Shown in pieces: positions 30,791 to 39,826 of a stretch of 64,000 bases of DNA. Origin of the DNA: Leishmania martiniquensis (lineage: Eukaryota; Euglenozoa; Kinetoplastea; Trypanosomatida; Trypanosomatidae). The DNA lies in the NCBI RefSeq assembly GCF_017916325.1, contig NC_090161.1, positions 979,501-1,043,500 of the forward strand, written 5' to 3'. The notes beneath the pieces were generated by a model. The model saw only the letters and a program-made list of their open reading frames with translations. It did not search any database and was not told the DNA's origin. A program made the translations under genes and the position numbers. Numbering within the stretch: the first letter of the stretch is position 1; each line of letters begins with the position of its first letter.

Positions 30791-32309
30791 TGGCGGTGCA
30801 CTCGTGAAGAGCGCTTGTCTTTGCTTTCAGCCATTTTTGCTTCCTCTTTTTTTTCAGGCGCGGCGCTTTAGTCTCGCCTCTCCTCTCTCACTACTCAGGG
30901 GTCACTGTTCTGCGTTCCTCCGAGCTCATCCGGCGCGAATTCTCCGCTGTCCAGCATGCCCATGCTTTGTGCCGCCGCGCGCAATCGCTTCTTTTGTGGT
31001 AGTGGTGGCCTGAGGATCCCTTTTCGCTTAATCCTCTCTGCTAATACGCGCTTGGCGTGTCTTCCTCCTCCACCATCTTCTTCGTCCTCAGAGAGCTTTT
31101 ATTTTGCTGCTGTGTGCGGATGCGCTTCTTCATCGGACCTCTGATTCGTACGCACCACTGAAGCTCGCCCAAACTGGATCACAAGTATGCGTGTATGTCT
31201 GAATGTTTGTGCGTGCTTGGCGCAGAAGAAGGGAGGTAGAGGAGGTGAAGCGGATTGCATGTGGGCGTGCATCGAACAGACTGTCGCATTCGTTGCTTGC
31301 GCTTGGCGCATAGTGTAAGGTCGCCACCTTCTCTTCCCCTTCTTGAATCCAACGAATAATGACTGTGCGCCGTGCGCCCCGTTGTCTATACCTTGCTTCT
31401 CCCCCCTCCACCGTGCGCCATCCCATCGAAGAATTGCCCGCAGCGCGTGCTCATCCTCTCGCGCCGTTTTGCTGGCGTGTCGCGTTTTTTTCGTTTGGCT
31501 GCGCCCGTCGCTCCCACATGAAGGGCACAGAGGTTTGCGCCAACGTCGGCCGCGGCCGTTTCTCCTCCGCTGTCGGCTGATGGAGAAGGTGTGCTGAGAG
31601 ACGACGGGGCGTTGGCTTCTAAGCATAAAAAGTGAATAAAGGCCTACGGGAAAGGCTTGTCACCTCTCTCGGAGGATAGGAGCATGGCTCCGCTCCTCTG
31701 TGAGCCTCCCACACCTCCCCCGAATGTGCCTGTGACGCCGTCTGCAGTGGTGCGACATGGTTGGGTCACACTAGTGTCATTGAAAGGTGCGACGACAGTA
31801 ACTGATGGAACCCAGCAACGCCGGTGCGTATACGTGGAGGGGAAACGGCTGCCTTCTCGCATCCTGCCCGTGCACGTGTCCTTCGTCTCGTTGAATCTAC
31901 GCGACTAAGGTGCCCTGGTGATGCGGAAACGCCCGCGTTTCCACGATGCATACCGTGCCTTGCATTTCTATGATGCACACTTTCTAGTAGCAGTCTTTCC
32001 ACGCCCTCCTCGTCGGGTCCCTTTCGCTTAACGGACAGATGGCGAGTGGGGCCGGACGAGAGGCGGAAGGTGGCCGAAGCATGGGCGGCATGCGCAACTC
32101 ACCCCCTCCAATTGTCGAACGCGCCCCCTCTTCCTCTGCTGCTTACGCGTTTCCCCTCCCCTCGTGCGAGCAGTAGCGCACCCGCATACAGAAGGTCACC
32201 GCTTCTCCATAAAGACACACACACACACACATTAGCCTGCACATACAACACCGCCAAGCACCAAACGGTCAGGAGCCGTGTAGTCAGCGATTCCCCCGCT
32301 CCCTCCCAA
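30791..32309. other. Intergenic spacer, no gene seen
   Basis: About 1.5 kb. A possible 74-codon frame from the ATG at 31684 has no supporting pattern. A CA run lies at 32214-32231. Confidence 0.55.
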
Positions 32310-33476
32310 ATGTTACGCCGCGCTGTTGCGCATGCCGTTGCACCGCTGGTTCTCTGCCGGCATCTCACTATCAGCGCCGACGTACGCGAAGGCATCACCA
32401 GGCCGCTAAGCTCTCTGAAGGAAGAGTGCAAAGGCCAACACCTTGACTTGGCCGACATGGCGGAGGCGATGAAGGGTGCCGCACACAGGCTTCAGGATGC
32501 CATCAAGAAGGGCGCGGTGGACGATAAAGAATTCAGAGGGAAAGTGGTGACCCTTTCCGCTTCGCTGAAGGCATACAACACTCGACTCACCAACTTGCAG
32601 AGCGAGGCGCGCTCCATTCAAGCCGAAGTGGATGCCGTCATGAGACTGCTGTGGGGCACGGAAACGCCAGAAGGCGCCAACTTCGCATCGCCTCCAGTGG
32701 GAAAGATGCCAAACAATACGGAGGACTTTGAGGTAGAGCCGCCACTGATCGCGCGTGCACTAGGGGAGGAGGTGCCCTCTGCGCCACCGGAGCCAGCACC
32801 GCCAAAACGGAAGGTCGAGTGTGTCGAGGGAGAGCGCGTCGAGGTGACAACGACGACGATGGGAGCTTCGCCGTCCTCAGATGCGAAGAAGGAGGAGGAG
32901 ATCGAGGTGGAGACGATCGAGATCGACGTCGAGCCGGGAGCACAGGAAGACGCGGTCGAGACGATGAAGGTGACCGATATTACAAAGGAGCTGTATGAGC
33001 GTGGCATCAACTTTTCTGACTGCATGGACGCGCGCACGCTACGGCAGCGCTATCGCGATGTTCTCAGCGGCAAGATTCCAAGCACTGCCAACCAGTCACC
33101 CTCATCTGTGTCGAAGGGCTTTACAGAGCCACTCACCCCCAATACCAGCCAGCCACGCATGCCTCAGCACGCGCCTGCTCTGCAACACCACTACCAGTAC
33201 CAGTACCACCAACAGCAGCAGCAGTCGAGCACCAGCGGCACCGCCAGCGGGATTACTCCTGATCCCTACCCCAACGCACATCGAAAGATGGTCGATCCGA
33301 TGAAGTTTGTGCATCAGATCAAGCAGGAGTTGGCGATGGAGAAGGGCATTGACGCGAGCTCCGTCGACCTGTGGAGCGGCAAAATCAAACTCGACGACAA
33401 CAAGCGCCTTTATGACTATCCCTCCATCCAAAGCTACCCGATCGAGGTGCGGCAGAAGGGGGATGTGCCAGTATAG
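32310..33476 (+). CDS. Organelle-targeted protein with ARMET/MANF-C-like motif
   Basis: 388 residues from the ATG at 32310. The first 20 residues (MLRRAVAHAVAPLVLCRHLT) have arginines, no acids and an amphipathic pattern, so a mitochondrial presequence is likely. Residues about 25-110 form a coiled coil. Next is a Pro/Glu-rich acidic linker with EEEIEVETIEIDVEPG. Residues about 221-253 (VTDITKELYERGINFSDCMD then ARTLRQRYRDVLSGK) resemble the SAP-like C-terminal domain of ARMET/MANF proteins. A Gln/His/Tyr-rich stretch (YQYQYHQQQQQ) follows, then a last helical segment. Animal MANF is an ER stress factor, but the signal peptide, cysteine pattern and ER-retention end are absent here, so the match concerns one small domain only. 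Role unknown. Confidence 0.85.
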   Translation: MLRRAVAHAVAPLVLCRHLTISADVREGITRPLSSLKEECKGQHLDLADMAEAMKGAAHRLQDAIKKGAVDDKEFRGKVVTLSASLKAYNTRLTNLQSEARSIQAEVDAVMRLLWGTETPEGANFASPPVGKMPNNTEDFEVEPPLIARALGEEVPSAPPEPAPPKRKVECVEGERVEVTTTTMGASPSSDAKKEEEIEVETIEIDVEPGAQEDAVETMKVTDITKELYERGINFSDCMDARTLRQRYRDVLSGKIPSTANQSPSSVSKGFTEPLTPNTSQPRMPQHAPALQHHYQYQYHQQQQQSSTSGTASGITPDPYPNAHRKMVDPMKFVHQIKQELAMEKGIDASSVDLWSGKIKLDDNKRLYDYPSIQSYPIEVRQKGDVPV

Positions 33477-33903
33477 ACGAAGCAACCACACAACCGAAGC
33501 CCACAGCGGCGTGCACGTCTCTCACCTCTGTCTTTTGGTGATCACGAGCTGGGACGCCTCGACACGGCCGACAGGCTTGCAAGGCCGGCGATGGCAGAGG
33601 TGCCGAGGCTGGCTGAATGGCTTGCCGACGTGATCGCTGGTGCGCGACGCCGCGGTCTGCACCCCCGTCAGCGCGCGATACGGGGTGCAACAGGCTGAGC
33701 CGTGAGGGCTCCCTGCCACTGCCTGTACGCGGGATGGGACTCTCCGACGCGGTGATGTGCTCGGTGTGCTGCGCGGGGACGGGCGGGGTGCCCTGGCCCG
33801 GATACACGCCTTGCGCCACTTTCTGGCGGTGCACGCAGTGGTCTCACTACGCACATCCGACCGGCGCTGTATGCACGAGCGCCGCCGGGTGTCAGCCGCT
33901 GGG
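33477..33903. other. GC-rich spacer leading into repeat copy 2
   Basis: From about 33540 the sequence is GC-rich and lacks pyrimidine tracts. It may be the 5' part of the repeat element; it differs from the sequence preceding copy 1. Confidence 0.5.
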
Positions 33904-34498
33904 CCTGTGTGCCGCCCTGAGGGGCGTGCGGCGATGCGGGAGGGCGACGCGCCCTTGCAGCCACGTGCGGTCGACAGCCGCCCTGCGGCGTCCTGCCGCC
34001 ACACGGCGTGATGGGGTGCGGCGGGTGGGAGCGACGGGGGACGACGCACGAGACGGGCGGAGGGAGCGGGGCCCGCGGGTGCGCTGACCTGAGCGTGGGC
34101 GCCCTCCTGCTGAAGGGCACCCGGCATGCGCCTCGACACCGCCGCGTAGCGACCGGACAGCAGGGGCGGCCGCTTGCGCACCGGAGGCGGCCGCAGCCCG
34201 CAGCCCGCAGCCCGCAGCCCGCTTGTGCGAAGGCATGCCGCGCGCCCGTGCCCGTGTGCTGCCGAGCGCGCGGCGGGCATGTGAAGCGGATACGAGGGAA
34301 GGGCGGGTGGGTCGGGGGTGGGGGCAGGATGGGCCTGCGAGGCACGTGCACCGATTCCGCGGCAGGAGGGTCTGTCGTGGAGGCCCCTTATTCAGCCGTA
34401 GGGCTGCTGCTGCAGGTGTGCAGCGGCTGTCTGTGCATTCACATATCCGCTGACGTGCTCGCGGTGCGGGGGACGTGGGTACGGTGGGAAAGAGAGGC
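33904..34498 (+). repeat. 595-bp dispersed repeat, copy 2
   Basis: Direct-orientation copy of 11467-12061, with the same four AGCCCGC units near 34194-34221 and no visible mismatch or gap. It lies in the 3' flank of the ARMET-like gene, while copy 1 lies in the 3' flank of the ATP-grasp/SET gene. Position downstream of genes agrees with SIDER-type elements, which act in mRNA stability and translation in Leishmania 3' UTRs; that role is inferred only. Confidence 0.85.
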
Positions 34499-36565
34499 AT
34501 CTGTGTTGAGGATGGCTCTCTAATGTTGTGTTCTCTATTTCTGGGTGCGCTTCACGCCCTTATGTTTGCAGCCGAAGGACGAGGTTTTGGGGTTGTCGTG
34601 CCGGTGGGTATGCTTAGCGAGCTTTTTGCATCGTGTAGCGAGGCGGAAGGCGTTAGCCGCGGGTGGTGTGCAGGGAGACATGAGGGCGGGTGCGCGAGAG
34701 GCCGGGACTCGTCGAGGCTGTATTCTTTTTACCACTGCCAAAGGGTATTGGACGCTTTTTATCGACTGCGCTGAATGTTGGGGGGAGGGGCCAGCGGGAC
34801 GGATTGTGGGAAATGTGCATTGGCCTTTGGAACTCCACATGCGCTCATTTTTGTCCGGGGGACGTCTCGAGCCGTCGAGAAAAAGGACATGTAACGAAGT
34901 GAGGGCACTAAAAGAGTGGCCAAGTACGGCCCTGGGTGAGTCCTGATGGCGCCGCTGGGCGGTGGGCACTCTTTATGTGCGGGTGCCGAACCGGGGAGAG
35001 AGCGGAACTTTGAGTTGCAGAGCATTTTCAGAGCGCCTTTTCGCTCCCGCTCGATAGCGGCGGGTGGTCGACATCTACTCTACCTGAAGTGCATACTGCG
35101 GGCCGAAGGGGAAACGGTGGTGGGATCACTGCGCCCATGAGAGGGCGCTGCGCCAAGAATTGTAGGCGACAGAAGGCCCCAATATACTTTGCAATCACCG
35201 CACGGACTCTCCTGCGTCTCTTCGGACCTCTCCGCTGTGCCAGAGCTGCGCTTCTTTCTTCCCACCGTCCGAGAACGTCGCGCTTGCTAGACGTGGTACA
35301 TCGGCTCAGCATATTTCATCGGAGCCTCACACAAGAAGGTTCCAGCCGCTAAGTTACGTATTTGCTCACAGTGATGTCGGCGCACAACGGTTCGTCGTCA
35401 AACATATTCGACCACAGTACCCTGCCGAGCTCACAGGGTGTGGCAGGGCCTTACGAATTCACTAGCACCGCTGGTAGGCATGTTGTAGGCAATCTTCGGG
35501 GATTCCGGTTCGTGGAAGAGAGCCGCACCGTGACACAGGCAAAGCGAGAGACGCGCTCTGCTGCTGCCAGTCGTCGCCGTCGCGACATTTGAAAAGTTGC
35601 CTGTGCCCCTGGTCGGAGAGGGGAGGTTCTGACGATATGGACCGCAGGAGGAGCTTCCGCAGCACGCTCAAAGATGGCGCTCGCACCGCCCTGGTGGTCT
35701 CTCTGGCGTCTGTCACGACTGCGGGGAGGGCTCGTCAGACGAATTTCACATTCCATCATCGGGCGTGGCCTCTTCTCTTGGCGGCTTTTTCCCCACGCGT
35801 ATGTTTCTCCTTCGATCGCCACTGTGTGCCGCGGTGCTCACTCGCCGCTGACCCAGCTGCTAGGCCACCCGCCTCCCCGCGAACGCAGAAGGCGTGATCG
35901 TTTCATAGAGTACACGTAGTCTTCGTCCTCACTTCTGACGACGCTGGCGGCGATGGGGCAACTATGCTGCTCTCCTGTCGACGCGAGCGCTGCGGCGGTG
36001 CATAGCGTCGCCACTCACGTCCTCCCTCACCTCTCTTTTTTCCCTCTGTTTCCCCCCTACGATTTTTAAATGAATCTGCGCATCCTGTGCTTTTGCTGCC
36101 GACTGCACTGCTACGCGGATGGCTCTCATCGAGCCACGGTCTGAGAGACAGATGCACCATCGACCGTCTCGATACAAAGACACCCCTCCCCTCCCCCCCC
36201 ACACACGACACCGGCGCACTGCGCAGGAGATCACGAACTGCGCACTTAGGCGTGCTGCACTCGTTGGCTTGTCGCTTGTTTCACTTCGTCGGGCCCTTCG
36301 CGTGCGTCTGCGCTAGACATGCGGGTATCCCGCTGCACGTTTGTCGTCGCTGCTTCTATTGCTTCCATTTGGCCTGTCCTCCAATCCTACGCTGTGCAGA
36401 CGCAACCACCCGTCCACACGCATTCGAGCCTGAAACGGGGACGGCGTCCCTGCCGTGAGTTCGCACGTAGCGCTGCACGTGCGGAAGGGTACAGTGCCTC
36501 ATAGAAAGCACTTGTCTGTACTTTTCTTCTTCCGAAAGCGCTACGGCGGGCATCTTTCTGAGAAG
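34499..36565. other. Spacer with possible decayed coding sequence
   Basis: About 2.1 kb. The first 1.1 kb is not pyrimidine-rich and has protein-like fragments in changing frames, for example 34545-34946 and 35374-35592. From about 35.9 kb it is ordinary C/T-rich spacer ahead of the next gene. Confidence 0.4.
35374..35592 (+). pseudogene. Small ORF or gene fragment
   Basis: 72 codons from the ATG at 35374. The peptide is well mixed (PSSQGVAGPYEFTSTAGRHV, ESRTVTQAKRETRSAAASRR) rather than the Ser/Pro/Leu-rich output of spacer. It lies just after other broken frames and has no strong splice signal ahead, so a fragment of a decayed gene or element is likelier than an intact gene. No family recognised. 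Confidence 0.25.
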
Positions 36566-38314
36566 ATGGCGGAGGCGGCGTCTACCGCCGACTCGGAAGC
36601 GAAGGTACTTCAGCGACTCGCCGAGCGGTACTACGAAGTGTACAGGCGAGAGCGCGGAGGTGAGGGTTCGCCTACTGTGGAGGCTTCGCTGATGCGTATG
36701 ATGACTGTCATGGGAGAGCTCTCTGGCTTGGCGTTGACGTCTTCGTCCAGCATTTCGTCCTTTGAAAAAGATGAGATATCGGTGCTGATCGGGAAGCTTA
36801 GTATCTCCGTGGCCATGATAGCTGAGGCCTTCCACTTGAACGTGGCGCAGTCCATCTTGCGGTATCTAGAAGAGGAGCTCCATACGGCATCGCCTTCGCA
36901 GCGTAGTAAAACCAGCCGCGGCCATGGTACAAAGGCGGCCGCGAGCGACTCTGCGTCGGTGGAGGCTTCGCCGCCGGACGCGCTGGCGTCTGTAGCTCAC
37001 GCCGGCGCCCCACCGCCGCCAACACAGGTGATGGAGCGCGAGCAGTTGGAGGTGGTTCGCCTGATACCGAGCGAAGCCTTTTTTAGGCAGGTCGACCAGC
37101 TGGCAGCGCTGCCGCGAGAGTCGTTTGAGAAGGCTGGCCTAACATGGGTGGTGCCGCTGCCCAACGGCTCGGTAGAAGAGCTCGTCCCGAACGGGCGCTG
37201 GACGAAGGTGCGGTACGAGGACTTTCCCCACTACCAGGCGTACATTGCCCGTTACCGCGAAGCGCGAGCCGGCCAACCGCAGCCATCGCCTCCGTCTTCC
37301 CACGCCACTGGTTCGGCAGACCGGCAGAAGTCCAAGGACGCGACTGCTGCATACCCGCCTAACCAGGCCGCTGCCGCCCCTGCCCCGGCCCCCGACATGC
37401 CTCTAATTCTGGCGCAGGCGCCAGGATATGACCCTGATCGCGAGTCTACCCTTTACTCGCCGGGGCATTTCGCGGCCGACCTCTTCAGCCCTATGGCTCG
37501 CGCGTCAGACGTCCACACAATGAGTGTGGTGCCACCTGCTGCGATGGTGACAGAGATGGGCGGTGGCGCAGGTGGCGTTGAACGGCGCAGCCGCCCTGCT
37601 CTGCAGAATATTGGCCGGCCCTACGATGTCAGTTCCTTCTATGACAAGGTTGACCTGCTTCGCCGCGGGGCAGTGCCAAGCGCAGCCATTGCGCAGCTCG
37701 GACTCACCTTCAGTGTTCCAGAGGGTCAACGTGTTGTCGAGCTCGTCAACGACGGCATGCAGGTCGATGTAACGGCGGCCAACGTGGGCGAGTTCCTGCG
37801 TCTACTGGACAACTATCCAACAGCGCAGGCCCCGTCAGGCCGGGTGCACCGCACAACCAGTGTACGGAAGATTGACGTTGGCCGCATTATCCCCGATGTC
37901 CCTGCCACATTCAGCCCGTCGCACTTCTTGCACGGCCTTTTCTCCCCGTATCAGGAGCCGACCTCATCGATCTATGTTGATTACGACAAGACGGAGCGGA
38001 TGCTACCACGCTACCTCAAGGAGCAGCACGCTAGCCCCTTAGATACACGTAGCCTATACGTGAGCGCTGCACGCTCGTCTGACTACACCACATTAGAGCG
38101 CATTGTGCAGGAGGTGAAGGTGAATCCGTCTGCCTTGACCAAGTACGGCGTTACCTTCAGTGTTCCGAGCTCACTCGAGCCGTACTCTACCCCAGAGGAG
38201 CGCCGCAGTGGTCTCCACGCACTCTTTCCTTCATCTGCGTTGCAGCCGGTGCAGCCGGCAGATCGACTTTGTTTTCTTTCTCTCGCCCGTCAGTACTATC
38301 CGAATGTTCTGTGA
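36566..38314 (+). CDS. Hypothetical protein with three internal repeats
   Basis: 582 residues from the ATG at 36566; the upstream extension to 36455 is leader-like. An N-terminal helical part (about 10-107) is followed by a disordered linker. Three divergent repeats then occur at about 171-232, 357-418 and 508-582. Each has a helix, then a short strand motif: AGLTWVVP (190-197), LGLTFSVP (378-385), YGVTFSVP (527-534). The first two continue with an EELVPNG or VELVNDG step and a closing helix ending in Y. A second small element also repeats: YSPGHFAADLFSP at 297-309 and FSPSHFLHGLFSP at 449-461. The linkers are Pro/Ala-rich. No known domain fits. There are no membrane segments or signal peptide. 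Confidence 0.88.
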   Translation: MAEAASTADSEAKVLQRLAERYYEVYRRERGGEGSPTVEASLMRMMTVMGELSGLALTSSSSISSFEKDEISVLIGKLSISVAMIAEAFHLNVAQSILRYLEEELHTASPSQRSKTSRGHGTKAAASDSASVEASPPDALASVAHAGAPPPPTQVMEREQLEVVRLIPSEAFFRQVDQLAALPRESFEKAGLTWVVPLPNGSVEELVPNGRWTKVRYEDFPHYQAYIARYREARAGQPQPSPPSSHATGSADRQKSKDATAAYPPNQAAAAPAPAPDMPLILAQAPGYDPDRESTLYSPGHFAADLFSPMARASDVHTMSVVPPAAMVTEMGGGAGGVERRSRPALQNIGRPYDVSSFYDKVDLLRRGAVPSAAIAQLGLTFSVPEGQRVVELVNDGMQVDVTAANVGEFLRLLDNYPTAQAPSGRVHRTTSVRKIDVGRIIPDVPATFSPSHFLHGLFSPYQEPTSSIYVDYDKTERMLPRYLKEQHASPLDTRSLYVSAARSSDYTTLERIVQEVKVNPSALTKYGVTFSVPSSLEPYSTPEERRSGLHALFPSSALQPVQPADRLCFLSLARQYYPNVL

Positions 38315-39826
38315 GGAAATGGGACGAGGGAGAGGTGGGGGCGGCGCTTTTTGAATGGGCATCGCCCCCCCTCCCCCTATCTCTTTCTCTGTAGAGCTAC
38401 GTGTATTGCGTGCCGTGACACGGCTGAAAAGCAGCGGTGGCGCGGGAGGTAGTGGTGGAGAGGACAGAAGTGTTTCCTGCCAATAGGCGAGAGCGACTGG
38501 TGTGAAGGGAACGGAGGAGGAGAAGGGCGGCGTGGGTGCACCGAGTGGTAAGACACGCGTGTGAGACGCACGCTTGCTGCGTATCACTTCTTCTCACCGT
38601 TACACCGCAGACATCCCCGAGAGTCGTGCGACGTTGTCGACATGTCTGGCCTGCTCCTCTTTCCGTCCTCGCCTGTTTTTTTTTCTTGTGCTCGCCATCA
38701 TTTTCACACGCGCGCCACTCACGCTCTCTCAGGAGTGCTCTCTCGTCGCCTTTTCATTTTTGCCCGCGCGTCGCGACGTGTGCGGCCCCAATCGCCGTGG
38801 TGCTTCTCTTTTTATTCTTTCCCCACTGAGTATGGAGCCTCGGATCACAGGGAGGAGTTCGCCGCTGCGCGCGCTCTGTGGCAGAGAAGCGACACGCTGC
38901 AAAGCGTCACCCTGAGGGGTGCGCCACCTCACCTCTGCTTTCGCATGTCTGCGTCCTCCCTTAAGAGAGCGAAGGCCTCGCAGAGCAGTGCGAATGCTGC
39001 TCGCAGTTATGTGAAGCAGATTGGTCGTCCAATCTACCGGACCGTTTTGAGAATCCTGTGTATCGTATATCTGTTGCTTCTGGCACGCCGGTCTTGCGGC
39101 CACGAAGCTTTTCCTCGTCTGTCGGGGTGTAGAGAGCTTTTAGTCTTGATGTGTCAGTCTTCCCCCTCGTTGACGGTGAGGCTTAGCGATGTGTATCTAC
39201 GCGGTGTCGGTGTTCACCTTCTCCCCCCCACCCCAAGAAGCACAAAAGCAGAAGTGCGTCGAAGAGCTGATGCAGGGCCTGCGCGTACGCGCCTCTGTGC
39301 AAGCGAGCGTCGCCACTTCCCTCCCCCCGCCCACACCTTCACGGAATGCGTGCTACGCGCTACGTCTGCCTCTGCCACTGTGCTCGGCTGCTTTGGTGGC
39401 GTTTACGGCGAGAGTGGGACCGGTTTCCTGTCTCACAAAGAAGTGCATGCGCCTCATTACAACAGGTTTGCAGTCACCGCCTCTGATGCCGTTCTGCACC
39501 GGTACTCGCCTTTTTCTCCTTTAACTTGTTGCATGACGTCGCGTCTTACCCTCCTCTTGGTGATCCATTCACGCGCATACACATGCACACACACGCACAC
39601 ACAACATGCATGCATGTGCCCGCACAAACAGTCCTCCAGTTCTGCTTGTAGCCGATTCTGACAGACGTTAGAGGGGGGAGGACCTCACCCATTCGATACA
39701 GCGCCCCGCCTTCTTTTCTCTATTTTTTAAAACTAGCGCGTTACACCACTTTGCGCAAACGTCGCTTCCCTCCCCCCACGCACACACTTTATATATATAT
39801 AAGGACACTCAGCAGTGAGGAAGAAA
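38315..39826. other. Intergenic spacer, no gene seen
   Basis: About 1.5 kb. A long open frame (38561-39661) is judged non-coding. CA runs near 39575-39602 and a TA tract at about 39790-39801. Confidence 0.55.

Noticed and set aside
33668..34351. Long minus-strand open frames in repeat copy 2, and the equivalents at 11321-11914
   Set aside because: They arise from high GC content with few stops; Pro/Arg/Ala-rich output and no domain. The frames differ outside the shared repeat.
38561..39661. 366-codon open frame on the + strand between two genes
   Set aside because: The peptide is Ser/Arg/Cys/His-rich and its last part is translated CA repeat, typical of read-through spacer. A segment from the ATG at 38945 has a hydrophobic run but no other support.
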